Shown here: one piece after another, positions 1 through 11,669 of the stretch
Numbering within the stretch: position 1 is the stretch's first letter
Layout: every line of letters starts with the position of its first letter
Assembly: GCA_035772735.1 (NCBI GenBank)
Contig: JASDFA010000010.1
Span: 89,675,001 to 89,739,000 of the forward strand
DNA: 64,000 nucleotides
Direction of reading: 5' to 3'
Origin: Datura wrightii
Lineage: Eukaryota > Streptophyta > Magnoliopsida > Solanales > Solanaceae
Notes under the pieces: model-generated
The model's database searches: none
What the model was told of the DNA's origin: nothing
Seen by the model: the letters and a program-made list of their open reading frames with translations, nothing else
Made by a program: the position numbers and the translations under genes

Positions 1-175
1 TAGGTGTTGCATGGCCTTGTCGGCCTGAGGCTGTGTTTATAGATGAAATATAGCAGTTTGTTTTCTTGAATTTAAGTCAGTGATAGGCACCAGAGGTGCC
101 TGTGCCCAGCCAGGTCAGTCCAGATTTTAGTATGCCACGAGGTGCCAGTCATGCCTCCCAAGGTGGGGCGTGAAA
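1..175 (+). repeat. 5' LTR of element A+, 3' end only
   Basis: This segment is nearly the same as 27356-27527, the end of the other LTR of the same element, and corresponds to the reverse complement of the starts of solo LTRs A1 and A2. It ends in GGTGGGGCGTGAAA, a worn form of the GGTGGGGTGTGACA end of A1. Confidence 0.8.
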
Positions 176-179
176 AATT

Positions 180-195
180 TGGTATAAGAGTAGGT
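180..195 (+). other. Primer binding site, tRNA-iMet type (degenerate), element A+
   Basis: TGGTATAAGAGTAGG lies 4 bases after the LTR end. It is a worn form of TGGTATCAGAGCC, the complement of the 3' end of plant initiator tRNA-Met. Confidence 0.65.
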
Positions 196-1529
196 CGTAT
201 CCTAGGGAATCTGCAAGCCGTGTCTAGTAGAGTCTTGTTTATAAATGTGTTGTACACCACATTCTATAAGCAGGAGGTTATGAGGCATGATAGTATGGTT
301 ACCCTTTCTTCTTCTCTGATCATGTTATATAGCTGAGTTGTATAAGGTTGAGCCCCTAAGCTTTCATTGTTATGTCTGTGTAGAATAATGTTTGATATAA
401 TACAGACTTTAGCTAGTCGCAATATAACTACAGTAAGAGTAGGAGGTACCAGTGAGGTGCCATAGTTGGAGGGACGGTTAGCCTAACTGCGGGAGTAGAC
501 GTCTTTCACATTTCATTATCGCCCTCCTGAGGCACCAGGACTTCCTAAGGCAACAGATATGTCGGTGTCATCCCCCATTTCTTCTTCAACTTCGAAATAG
601 TACCTTAGAATAGTATACATATGAGTTGGGCTACCTACTAGATATGTAGAATTAGATAAGGGCAAGAGTTAAGGTTGGTCCACTTGAAACGTACAAAGGA
701 TCGTGCAAGGTTTGTACCCCCAGCCTTTAGAATTTGCGCCCTACCCAGGGTATAGAATGATAGGGTTACTTCCCACCTCCCAGTTTATTCTTTCAGTACA
801 ACATAAAGCATAGGTAGCAATGCCATGTTACCCAGAATAAAGAGTAAAGGAGGGCTAGAATTGTTAACTTCGAGAAGGGTTAGGAAGTGGTTAAGACCCC
901 TAGTGTTTACAAAGCTACCTAGACCCTCACAGTAGTAAACCAGGAGAACCAGATTGCCAGTAGCACTCAAGTGTGTGCGAGAGAGTCCATCAATGATAAA
1001 CCCCCAGCAATAGTAAAGTATCGATTAGTAAGAGGCTGATTCCACCACAATATGCTAAAGATTGTAGGGCATATCCACAAGGTAATAGCTATGGCCCTAG
1101 TTTATTATGTCAAAGGACGAAGAGATCATATAAACGAAATTGGCCCGAGAGGGGGTTAGAATGATACAAGTCAATAGACTTGGTCAGTAATATCTTTGAT
1201 AGTATGAGGCAAAGGGCACGAAATCCAGGTCTTAGCCGAGGGGAGCAAAGGCAAAGGCATGAGTATCTGACTTTAGAGGGAAACAGAATCACCTAGGTTG
1301 AAATAAATTAACAAAAACATGGGACCACCGTTGAATATTGAGAAATAAGCATCAAGCTGACAATTAAGAGATAGTGAGGTTGTAACCTAGAATGCTGCAG
1401 TATCCCCGTCAGTTGAGGATGCAAAGGAGTGCCAACATAGAGACTCTAACCTAGTACGACCTAGAGACAAGGCCTAGTACAAAGTTATTGGCCCTCAAGA
1501 TAACAAGGGGCGGAGTCATAAAGACCCAG
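196..1529 (+). other. Decayed internal region of element A+, no readable domain
   Basis: By position this should hold gag, protease, RT and RNase H. The longest open frames are about 60 codons and I recognise no motif with confidence. A short stretch near 1081 resembles the RNase H sequence that begins GKVIAYA, but it is too short to claim. Confidence 0.5.
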
Positions 1530-2102
1530 AGGTCAGTTCTGCATTCCAAAGGTGGCAGAACTTCGTTAACAAATTATAGCCAAGGTGCACCATGTCCGTC
1601 ACTGCGTCCACCCAGAGTATAATGAAAACACATCAGGTCATAAAGAGATACCTACTGACGACATGGGAAGAGGAAAGCTATCGTTGAGTAGTAGTATAAG
1701 GCTCCAATGACCAGCCAGAGGAGACTGGACAGCAAGAACTGAGCAGGCCAATTTAGGAGGTGGTCATGCCTGCAAGGAAGTGGAGAGTAATTGACATGAA
1801 TACAGTTATAAGGTTATCTCATACCAGGTATAAATTGACCTCATTTGAGTCAGTGTAGAAAGGATAATAAGATTAACTCATGTTTCGCCGGATAAATTGT
1901 ATTTCACCAAAAGGGTTATCCCGAGTTAAATGTCTAAGAAGTAGTTGGGTTGAGTGGAGCCCAAGTACCTAATAAATTCTGAAGGAGAGGCACAATGCAC
2001 AACTAGGTTTGGAGGGGTGTTAGAACAGATTGGGACGCAAGTTAATTCGAGTATGATTTCCCATCCCCAGGCAAAGGGCCAGCAGCACATTTACGTACTC
2101 GG

Positions 2103-2137
<35 letters not shown>

Positions 2138-2724
2138 GGTCTCCTATATGATGGCCTAAAGAAGACAAATTAAGGGAAATACTATATCAGGCAACCTGAG
2201 AATGTTATCAGGTAGACTGAGAAAGTTAAACTTACCAGAAAATAAGTACCGACATCCCAGGGTCGTCGAGAGTCTTACCCTAACATATGGTGTAGGTAGT
2301 TAAGGATTGAAGCAGTGGTTGGGTATCCCTAAACTTCGCCAACGCAGGGCATTACGAGATTCGGTAAAAAGGGCAAGCTTATCCTTAGATTTATTAGCCC
2401 ATATCATATCCTCCGGATGACAGGCAAGGTGGCATACGAGCTAAAGTTGCCTCCTGAGTGGAGATCTGTCTATCTAGTATTTCATGTATCCACGTTGCGA
2501 TAGAGTATAGGGGACCCGTCCTGAGTTATTCCAGTTAAGAGCATTCAAGTTACTAAGGAGTTAGCCTACGAAGAAATTCCAATGGCCATACTAGATCAGC
2601 AAGTTCGCAGGCTGAGAACTAAAGACATAGCCTCTGTTAAGGTATTATGCAGGAACAGGAATAAAGAAGAGATAACCTGGGAAGCCGAGGATGACATAAG
2701 GTCTAAATATCCTCACTTGTTCTA
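1530..2724 (+). pseudogene. Integrase and chromodomain-like tail of element A+ (pseudogene)
   Basis: This is the remains of the enzyme that inserts retrotransposon DNA into the chromosome. In order I see a trace of the N-terminal zinc-binding segment (around 1535-1640, HCVHPEYNE against SIHPGATKM in intact relatives), a trace of the catalytic core (1954-2085, RFGGVLEQIGTQVNSSMISH against the family pattern SFQKGLGTQVxLSTAFHPQ), and the best preserved part at 2370-2724. The last part reads GKVAYELKLPPEW, LVFHVS, AILDQQVRRLR and ITWEAEDDI, the C-terminal part and chromodomain-like tail of Tekay/Del chromoviruses. Many stops and frameshifts interrupt it and a TA microsatellite has grown inside it. 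It cannot be functional. Confidence 0.75.
2103..2138. repeat. (TA)n microsatellite
   Basis: An AT dinucleotide run with one G interruption, inside the dead integrase of element A+. Confidence 0.9.
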
Positions 2725-2987
2725 GGATTGATTCATATTATACAATAACGGTGATGTTAGTATTCAATTATTATTTTACTGCTTACGTTATCAATATTGT
2801 TTAGCTAGCTGCCTCTTTGTGATGAAATAGTTGTTTGTAGCATCTTGCGAGGCGCCTGTGTTGGGACTTTTCTGCATTTCAAGTTTTCGAATAGTCCATC
2901 ATACAGGGGAGACTCTGCCAATATTTTCCCAAATCTTGGTAGTTAACTTCGTTAAGCCTGAGAATGACATTCGAGGATGAATGCTCC

Positions 2988-3001
2988 TAAGAGAGGGAGG
3001 A
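2988..3001 (+). other. Polypurine tract of element A+
   Basis: TAAGAGAGGGAGGA lies directly before the LTR start TGTTACACCC. This is the expected site for plus-strand DNA priming. Confidence 0.75.
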
Positions 3002-3107
3002 TGTTACACCCTGTAAAATGTTAACGGTTAGCAAGCGGACGGGTGGACTTGTGACGAGTAATAAGATCTTGACACATGTGTAAAATCCTTGGAAGAAGGG
3101 TCAGGCG

Positions 3108-3250
3108 AGGCTAGACCGCGAAGGGCCAGCGCCACGCGCCAGCCTGCAGGGCATCGGCCAGCACGCGCGCCAGGCCACTAGCGCAAGGAGGGGCACGACA
3201 CAGGGGAGCAGTTGGCGCTTTGGGCAGCACGGGGCGCCCACCAGCCACTG
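3108..3250 (+). promoter_or_regulatory. GC-rich U3 cassette with repeated GCGCCA words
   Basis: About 140 bp, much richer in GC than its surroundings, directly upstream of the TATA box. GCGCCA/TGGCGC words recur in both orientations, and a GGCGC arm is followed by GGCGCC. It occupies the position held by the hairpin cassette in A1 and the TCGCATTCG palindrome in A2. Confidence 0.55.
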
Positions 3251-3258
3251 CCCTTAGC

Positions 3259-3268
3259 TATATATAAA
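3259..3268 (+). promoter_or_regulatory. TATA box of A+ LTR
   Basis: TATATATAAA lies about 260 bp into the LTR, just after the GC-rich cassette and before a pyrimidine-rich stretch. This fits an LTR core promoter. Confidence 0.7.
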
Positions 3269-3507
3269 ACCCTCCCTCTCATTTAAATCATTTTATCAAG
3301 AGACCCATGGCCAGAGAATTAGAAGTACACACATTTTCAATAGTTTTCATCTGATTACACTACCAAACGCATTTCAAAATCAAATTAACTTCGAGTAAAG
3401 AGTTCTAGGCCTACGGGGAGCATTACCAGGAGTTATTTTCTCAAAATTTTCTTAGCAAATCGGAACTCCGTCGAGTAGAAGTTGTCATAATTGTTCAAAA
3501 TTGATTC

Positions 3508-5630
3508 TATCGCGACCTGGACATAGACCCGGATCGTAACACGGGACAAGGAACCCCAAGAGGCTCCAAGTTGACCCATGGCATAAGAATACATCTAACT
3601 TTTTTCATTATAAGTGGAAGACTGAACATAAGGCATAGCAGACTTAAGCATAACATAACATGTCATAACGTAAGAAATCTCTAGGCATACACACTAGTTG
3701 AGTACTACATGCTATCTGAAAGCCTTTGCTACATATGATGGGTTGATGGGACAACACCCCCAACTAACCCGACCAAGTACTGAAACATAAAGTAACATAA
3801 GTGTCTAGTCAAACGACCCTCGGAACGTGAGGACTCACCAATAAGCTGAAAGTAATCTATGAGATGATCTAGATATGAGGATGAGCCTGAGAGCTGGAAC
3901 CTGTGTCATAAGACGATATGACATATAAAGTATGTGGGTCAGTACGTGGAATGTACCAAGTACACAGAGTAAGAAAAACAAACATTTAAAATAAAAAAAA
4001 AGTTCATAGGAGTAGGACAACATGATCATACTGCTGAAATCATAAAATAAACATAAGGCTCAAGGTTTTCAAAACATTTATAACTTGTTGTAAACATAAA
4101 CATGAGAGAAAAGTATTTAATAGACATGACTTGAGCCAAAGAACATATTCATGCATGCATAAACCACGAGGAACAGTAGGATATTCTTATAACCGACATA
4201 CCCCATATGAGCACACATGGAGCCCGACCTATAAATATAGTCAAGAGGCCGTTCATACCTTGCCAAGGGTAGAACCATGAAAGGAGTGATATCACTCATG
4301 AAGGGCCATTAGGGAAAAAGGGGACAATCTAAATGAAGGTCCCAAACATGACCTACGGTGGTACGTAGTTTTGAGATTCGGGGCGTAACCTGGGCCCTGA
4401 ACCTACTCGATGTTAAATATTGCTACAAAAACATGCAACATTCTCACCAAGTAATTACATGACATAAATGGGCTAGTTAAATCATGATAATCGTAAACAT
4501 GCTTGAAGGTCCATGAACTAGCCATGAAATCGGGCCAGTGAGTCGGCCAAAGTCATAAATCATGAGTCATGTTTGACATGTGGGCTTTGCCCGATATTTA
4601 AACATACTTGAAATACTCAATTTGATGGAAATCATGGTCATAAAAACATGGGTAATTGAAAACATGCTTCTAAATCGAAAATTCACATCATACTTGTAAA
4701 ATCATCATAATCATGAACTCCCATGGATTTCTCATAATTGGGCACCTTAAGTTTAAAAAAATAATATAAAAAATAATGATATAGAACAATATAAGATCAT
4801 CCCATTATTCGAAATCCATTAATTTAGACATACTAGTAACATACCCATATTGATTACTTGAGGATTCATGCATTGGGTTAAAACCCCATAAGAACTGAAT
4901 TGTAGAATTCATAGATTAGGGAGAATTGGGCATGGGTGTGGATTAAACCACCCATTCAAACCCTACATACCTAATTTGGAGTTAAATCTCTACCTCCCTT
5001 GATTGCCCAAGGGGAAATTGAGGAAGCAAGCCTTGAAATCACCTTGATCATCCCTCTATCACCCTTCTACTCCTTTGCATTCATGAATGAACACTTAGGC
5101 TAGTCTTTCCCCTCTTAAACCCACCTTTTTGAGGTTAAAACGACGTAGTTTAGGATCCTAGGACTTAGGAATTACGGAAAAGCCCTTACTTAAATCGCAG
5201 GATTTTGCTAACTGCCAGTCCCCACCAGGGACTGGACGACTTGTCACCAGAGCCCACAACTCGTGGCCTTGAGTCGTTGGGTCCACTGCCTAAAATCACC
5301 ATAGGACCCCATAGAGGACACCATGAATTGTGGTGAGTGACCATGACTCGTGGTCACCATCCGTGGCCTACACGGCGCAACTATCCTTGCAACATCTCCA
5401 GTCCAGACCACGGATGACTCCACGAGTCGTGTGGCCTAACCATGACTTGTGGTCATGCCTGTGGTGACCCTTCAAAACTACATTCATTTCCCCTAGACCA
5501 TGAGTCACCTCACGACTCGTGGTCCCTCCTCACGGGTCACCTAAAGACCCGTTCTGTGACCTGGTGCAGAATTTTAGTTTTTCTCCGTTTCAACTCCTAG
5601 GTCTGATCCTTGGGTTTTCGGGGTATAACA
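3508..5630 (-). repeat. 3' LTR of element B1
   Basis: It runs from a worn end (TATCGCGACC for TGTCACGACC) to GGGGTATAACA and aligns along its whole length with 20142-24840. The 5220-5540 part is filled with near-palindromic words of the type CCACGACTCGTGG. Confidence 0.92.
5220..5545. promoter_or_regulatory. Array of CACGACTCGTG-type palindromic words in B1 LTR U3
   Basis: Within about 320 bp the words CACAACTCGTGG, CATGACTCGTGG, CCACGAGTCGTG, CATGACTTGTGG and CACGACTCGTGG occur among degenerate half-sites such as CCGTGG and GGGTCAC. Matching arrays lie in the LTRs of B2, B3 and B5. The function is unknown; position in U3 suggests a regulatory role. Confidence 0.5.
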
Positions 5631-5646
5631 ATATCTCCCCCTTGGG
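5631..5646 (-). other. Polypurine tract of element B1
   Basis: On the minus strand CCCAAGGGGGAGATAT lies directly before the 3' LTR. The same tract precedes the B5 3' LTR at 51604-51618. Confidence 0.75.
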
Positions 5647-5867
5647 AACATTCATCCTCGGATTTTAGAAACACATAGAAACATGCAATCATTATATGTA
5701 AATATTGATCATTTAAGTTGAAAACTGACGGAATGACTACCTCCGAAAAGAACTACATAACTGAACTGAATTCACACATCACATACATTTACCATAACAT
5801 AAAACAAACTTGCGCACGTGAACTGAACATGGAAACTGTTTAGAGTATTAAGGCAGGAACTGATACC

Positions 5868-7777
5868 TCAAACTGAAACTAAGCAGGTAGTGAACAGGTG
5901 AGGGTATTTAGCTATCATATCCGTTTCGGCTTCCCACGAAGCTACCTCAATATGCTGATTTCTCCATAACACCTTTACTGAAGCTACTTCTTTGTTCCTT
6001 AGCCTCCGAACCTGATGATCCAATATCTTAACCGAAATTTCCTCATAGTTGAGGCTGTCTCTCACACCCACACTTTCCATAGGAACAACTAAAGTTGGAT
6101 CACCTAAGCTCTTTTTCAAGAGCAATACATGAAAGATGGGATGAATTGAAGGTAATTCTGAAGGTAACTCTAACTCATAAGCCACTTTACCCACACGCCT
6201 CACAATTCGGTATGGGCCAATATAGCGGGGATTGAGTTTCCATCTCTTTCCATATCTCATCACTCCCTTCATGGGACAAACCTTCAAAAACACCCAGTCA
6301 TCGACTTCGAATTCAAGCTCTCTTCTTCTCACATCCGTGTAGGATTTTTGGCAACTTTGAGCCATTTTCAGCCTTTCCCTTATCAACTAAACTTTCTCCA
6401 TGGCCTCATGAACTGAATCCGGACCTATCAACATAGACTCACCGACTTCAAACCATCCATTGGGAGACCTACATCTCCACCCATATAGGGCCGCAAACGG
6501 AGCCATCTAGATACCGGAATGGTAGTTGTTGTTGTAGGCAAACTTAATAAGAGGAAATCATCCCAACTACCCTTGAAATCAATAACATAGGCTCTCAACA
6601 TGTCCTCAAGAGTCTGAATAGTCCGTTCAACCTGACCATCTATTTGTGGATGGAACGCAGTGCTAAGCTTGACTTGAGTACGAAGTCCCTTTTGGAAAGA
6701 TCCCCGGAACTGAGAGGTAAACTGAGTACCTCTATCTGATATGATGGCCAAGGGAACTCCATGCAACCGAACCAAATCCTGAATGTATAACTTGGCATAA
6801 TCCTCCGCTGAATTGGTAGTCTTGACCGACAAAAAATGAGCAGCCTTGGTCAACCTGTCCACCACTACCCAAATGGAGTCATACTGTCTATGAGTACGAG
6901 GTAGACTTGTAATGAAATCCATATTAATCTCTTCCAAATTCCAAGTGGAAATGATAATATCCTGACGTACGCCTCCCGACCTTTGATGCTCGACTTTTAC
7001 TTGCTGATAGTTCGGGCACTTGGCTACGAATTCTGCAATATCCTTCTTCATGCCATTCCACCAATATATATCCCGCAAATCATGATACATCTTAGTGGCA
7101 CCCGGATGGATAGAATACCTGGATCCATGGGCCTCATGCAATATCCGACTCCTCAAATCAGCAACATCTGGAACACATAAGTGACCCTGGTTCTGAAGCA
7201 CACCATCTCTCCCTTTGGAGAAGACCTCTACCTTCTGATTCTAAAAGGCTTCTTTCAACTTTACCAATATAGGATCCTCATCTTATATAGCTTTCACATC
7301 AGTCACCACAGAAGATTCCGATTTGTTCTGCACAACAACACCGCCATCGATCGAGTCAACCAAACTAACTCCCAACCTTGCAAGTCAATGCACCTCCTTC
7401 GCAAGCTCTTTCTTCCCTTCATACACATGAGACACACTCTACATGGAGAGTCTACTAAGTGCATCCGCTACCACATTGGCCTTACCCGAGTGGTAAAGGA
7501 CGCTCATATCATAGTCCTTAAGTAGTTCCAACCACCTCCTTTGCCGAAGATTGAGATCCTTCTGCTTCAACATAGATTGCAAGCTCTTGTGGTCCATGAA
7601 TACATCCACATGGACCCCATACAAATAATGTCGCCATATCTTCAAGGCGAATACCACTCTGGCCGGTTCAAGATCATGGGTCGGGTAATTCTTCTCATGA
7701 ACTTTTAGCTGTCTAAAGGCATATGCTATAACCTTCCCATGCTGCATCAACACACACCCAAGTCCGATCCTTGAAGC
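5868..7777 (-). pseudogene. RNase H (C-terminal part), integrase and chromodomain-like tail of B1
   Basis: Read from right to left: the RNase H remainder (7777-7440) has GLGCVLMQHGKVIAYA, DHKSL and the closing ADALSRLSM. The integrase follows with a zinc-binding segment whose final cysteine pair is damaged (CPNYQQ for CPNCQQ). The core motifs MDFI, IISDRGTQF and GQVERTIQTLEDMLRA supply the D, D and E region. The chromodomain-like end (6386-5868) has HPIFHV, ILDHQVRRLRNKEV and SWEAETDM. Stops near 7440, 7260 and 7210, and a frameshift near 6530, break the frame. Element C is inserted at 7783, within RNase H, so the remaining half of the reading frame is at 16958-18139. Confidence 0.9.
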
Positions 7778-7782
7778 ATCAC

Positions 7783-8552
7783 TGTTCGCGTGATTTGTGG
7801 GGTATAAAACGACACGCAAGTGCACGTGGTCGAACAAGTAGTAAGTGGATTTAGTAAGCCAAGTATCGATCCTACAGAGACTTGGGTGAAGTGCAATTCG
7901 TTCAAGTGTACTATATTTTACTTCTAAAAATGCAGACAACAGTGTAACCAAAAAGTTGATATTTTTTTTTATAATTTTTATACTAAAGCTAAAAACAATT
8001 ATCTAATTTGAGTCTGAACTATGAATGAGAGCATGCAGAGGTTAAACGAACATGTAATGAAATTAATTGTCATCATACTTTGGTTAATCTTTTCCTCCAG
8101 TTGCTAGCCAAGAACATTTGCCAAGAGATTAAAACTCTCGTATTTAACCTCACTTAAGAATCATGAACCATCCGTCTACATTTCTGTGATCAAATGCAAT
8201 TCATGTTCTAGCCATACTGAAAGCAAATCAAAACTCAATTTTCCCAAGCCAAGTAAAGAACATATCCTATTAATTCACAACTTTCCAATTTCTTGCTCTC
8301 TCGAGTGAAACCGGACATTTTAGATGTACATTAATATAAGCCACACACTAATGCAGTAAGAACAAGAATTAATAGAACAACATGGAAGAAAAGATGAAAA
8401 ACAAAAGAATCAATACTCAAATTTCATCACAATTGTTCATACCCTCAGCAAGGAGAGGAATTAGCCACTCATTTGTATACACATTGGTAGATAAACAAGG
8501 CTAAAATGGTACTTTTGAGTATCACTTGGGCATATAAATCTGCCCAAGATCA
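7783..8552 (-). repeat. 3' LTR of element C (internally deleted, 770 bp)
   Basis: It aligns with 15544-16957 but lacks about 597 bp at the point 8475/8476 (equivalent to 16284-16880) and a shorter stretch near 8213. The larger deletion removes the TATA box and all hairpin cassettes. Confidence 0.9.
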
Positions 8553-8567
8553 CTTACCCCACACTTA
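8553..8567 (-). other. Polypurine tract of element C
   Basis: On the minus strand TAAGTGTGGGGTAAG lies next to the 3' LTR. Near copies of AAGTGTGGGGT lie at 10363-10375 and 11745-11757, flanking the second ORF. Confidence 0.7.
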
Positions 8568-10442
8568 AATCCTTGTTCGTCCTCGAACAACAAACATACA
8601 GTTCATGCAATTTACATCCCAACCTCGCTACTTCGGTTCGACAATTTAAGCTACGGTCATACCGATTATTCAATACAGCAAATCATCAAGAAAACATGCA
8701 TGGTCTTATCAATGCAATGACCTTCAATACATTAAGACCTCCTAGACTTTAAGAATCGACTCTCAATATCGGCAAACTCATGCAAATCAGCTGATCAAGA
8801 TATCCGACACGAAAATTAATCTTTCATCAAGCATGTGCCCTCACAACACAAGAGAGTCTTCCCCTTTTTGCTCATATGACTCACAAACATTCAAACAGGG
8901 GCATGTACACACAATTGCACTCTCTCTCCCAAAAGAATTCACATGCATCATGTCATGACCCATAAGCTTGCCCTTAGTGTATTACTCCACTAATAAAGAA
9001 GTGTGATGTAAGATCACGTAGGACTTTAATGGGTTGTAATGGAAGCTACGGAACTAGTAAATATTGGATTAGCCAATAATAGCCACTAGCATTCTTAAGC
9101 GCCTTTTCAACACACCCCATCAACTCATGGACCTTGTTTCCCCTTTTTTTTTTTCATCATCCCATTCTTGAAGGTTTACTTTAGTATGGCCCATTTCATT
9201 AAGCGCTCTTGACACAACAACAAAGATTATTCATGCACCTTCATTATTGTTTATTTATAGCAAGTGCACCTTCAACCTTTTCTTTTCTTCTATCACTTTG
9301 CTTTTCTTTTTCTTTTCACCATTCTCACTCTTTGACACTTTGGGAAAATGATTTTCTCTTCTTAAGCGCTTAAGAGTTTTGTATAGACTTTACGGCTAAT
9401 GAAAAGAAGGAATTAAGCTCGGTTTATACTTTTTGGACAAAAGAAAGAAATAATCGGCTAAAGGCTCAACAGGCTGACTAGGGTATACAATCACAGAAAG
9501 GGGGGTATGACAAGGAAAAAAAATAGAAACTCTCGGTTAAAACAAAGAAATGGCTACATCCTTTCCTATAATACACTTCCTTCATTTCATTTTGTACACA
9601 CACCAGGCAAGTTCTAGACACTTCACAATAGCATGGAATATCCACACCTCACTTCACATTTTTTGCACATGCTCAATTCAAGATGTATTCACAGACTCTT
9701 CAATCTGCTAATTACAGGAATTCAAACATTAAGCCTCAATCACACTAAATCGAACTCTACAGCCTAGGTATCTCAACATATTTACAAATTTGCATGCTTT
9801 CATACGAATCACCTTTGCATTTTGAATATCATGCACAACACGCAACTAGAATTTCGCAATCATAGAGTAACTACAGGTTCCGGGATGTAATCCACCAAAG
9901 AAAAACTGAAAAATTGAAAAATAATTGAAAAAAAAAATCTACTCCTAACGACTACATTTCCCTTAAGACGATCGTCATCCATCCATCATAGGGAATGGTC
10001 ACTACTTAAGACGTTGGTTCAATGGGACTATTCTCGGTAAAAGAACCGAAAACAAACGCCGAGAAACCCAACATTAGAAAAATGTCGAAAATATCGATCA
10101 TTTCGACAGAAAAATTATTTACAAAATATTTTAAAATTTACAAACTATTTTAAAAACTTTTAAAAATATCGATCATTTCGATAACAAAAAAAATGTACAG
10201 AATCAGACTCAGCTAGCAACATTCAGCAACACACATCAATTTAACAAACATTTACAAATACAGAACAATTTAACAATTCACACTCACAGGGACAAACAAC
10301 ATACACGATAACAGAAGAGAGCATACATGCAAAACAGCCCAGCCCAGCACCTAACTACTCCCACCCCACACTTAGCTCGAACACTGTCCCCAGTGTTCAC
10401 AAAAATTCAAATAGCACAAATTCGGGTGGTGGAACTCCCTGA
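8568..10442 (-). other. Non-coding interior of element C between ORF2 and 3' LTR
   Basis: No frame of note. It holds pyrimidine-rich runs (9140-9155, 9280-9320) and a twice-repeated segment AAATATCGATCATTTCG (near 10088 and 10164). Just after the end of ORF2 there is a GGGGACAGTGTTCGAGC stretch leading to AAGTGTGGGGT, which resembles the sequence before the purine tract in Athila-type elements. Confidence 0.6.
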
Positions 10443-11663
10443 TCAGTCAAAGTATTCCACTTCTTCGTCGGGTGCTGTGGCTTTATCTCCCATAACCGAG
10501 TCGCCTTCGTCGTCATCATCGGACTCCACATCGGAGTCCTTTCGACGTGTCTCCTCGTCTGTGGGGACATCATCATCTGTGGGCTCAACAAATGCTGGCC
10601 CCACGCGGCATAGAGCCCTGGCGTTTTTGCCAAAAGGGTAGTCTAGCTCGAGCTGCCATAGCTCCTCCTCTGTCGCCGGCCTCCCACCTATCCTCAGCTG
10701 GAGCATCTGCATCCCATACATTCGAGCCATATACTGGTCATCACGAGCATGTCGCTCGCCAAGTGTAAGCCCTGGCCCGTGAGTGGTGTCGGGAGCCTTA
10801 GTTTTAGTAACGTCTAAGGCCCGCCGCTCCAACTGCGGGATATAGTCAAGGGCCTCCTCCTCAACATCTAGGCCCCTTAGAAAGGTGGTGAGTACTCCAC
10901 CAAAACCATACCTGTGCCCCTGGTGCAACCGGGCTCGCTTCATGGTGGATATAATAACCGCCCCAACATTGATCTCCAGCCCTTTCATCAGGGCGTACAC
11001 CAGGCAAACACGGTCCCGTGTTACATCAGTCATATGTACCCCTGGGATGAGGCATGAGCAGACTATCTTCAGCCAGATTCGAGCTTCCCTGTTCATCTGT
11101 GAATAGGGCAAAGTCTGGTGGTAGCCCCTCTCTTTGTGTCTGCTCCATCTAGCTATCGACCAGGCCCCACACAATGTGCGTCTGATGTCCGCATACGGTG
11201 GGCTAATGTTCAGCTATCGGAGTACGTGGGCGTCTGTGTCCCGCACTCCTATGATGACATTGAGGTGGTGGGGCTCCAGAGTGACTATTTGCCCTCTGAT
11301 CTTGATGGTGTGGCTTCTGATCGTCGGGTTCCAATTGGCATAGAACTCCCGAACCAGGTGCAAATTGCATTCCTTAGGTTCCTCAAATATGAAATTGAGC
11401 CCAGCTGCCTCGATTCGGTGAACCATCCTGGGGAACTCCTGTGCCAATGGTTCCCGTGCTATGTGCTCCTCGGGGAAATATTTGCTTTCTTTGTGCTTGG
11501 CGTACCACTTTTTCCCCTCGTCTATCACCCATCTTGTTCTGTACTGGCGGCACTAGCTGCGTGGAACTGCTGGTGCAGCTGGGGCTGCTGTGCCCAGTCT
11601 GATCCGCTTCCTTCCGGCGCCCGAAGTTGATGCGCCTTTCCCTTTATCTTGCCGGCTTGCCAT
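10443..11663 (-). pseudogene. ORF2 of element C, putative plant transposon protein-like, two in-frame TAG stops
   Basis: From ATG at 11663 the frame runs about 406 codons to 10443. It starts MASRQDKGKG, a lysine-rich leader usual for this protein group. TAG stops lie at codon 36 (11558-11556) and codon 150 (11216-11214); the frame is otherwise unbroken. The middle part reads REFYANW, ARIWLKIVCSCLIPG, RVCLVYALMKG and EINVGAVI, which match the solanaceous 'putative plant transposon protein' domain (Pfam PF20167, recalled, not searched). The C-terminal 40 residues are strongly acidic. It lies downstream of gag-protease on the same strand. Its biochemical role is not established. An upstream intron is possible (see 11670-12359). 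Confidence 0.75.
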
Positions 11664-11669
11664 ATTACC

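Larger units (their letters stand above)
3002..3507 (+). repeat. 3' LTR of element A+, first part (U3)
   Basis: It begins TGTTACACCCTGTA, the same terminus as A1 and A2 read on the minus strand. It includes a GC-rich block, a TATA box and the start of the transcribed part. It is interrupted at 3507 by B1 and continues at 24846. Without the insertion it would be about 3.2 kb. Confidence 0.85.

Noticed and set aside
1954..2151. 65-codon plus frame as a gene
   Set aside because: It is decayed integrase running into a TA microsatellite.
7181..7525. Plus-strand frame of 114 codons
   Set aside because: Antisense to the RNase H/integrase linker of B1.
10327..10641. Plus-strand open frame of 104 codons rich in Ser/Thr
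   Set aside because: It is the antisense shadow of the acidic C-terminus of ORF2 of element C (GAT/GAC/GAA codons read in reverse); no motif of its own.
11118..11630. Plus-strand frame of 170 codons
   Set aside because: Antisense to ORF2 of element C, which has family-like motifs on the minus strand; the plus frame has none.
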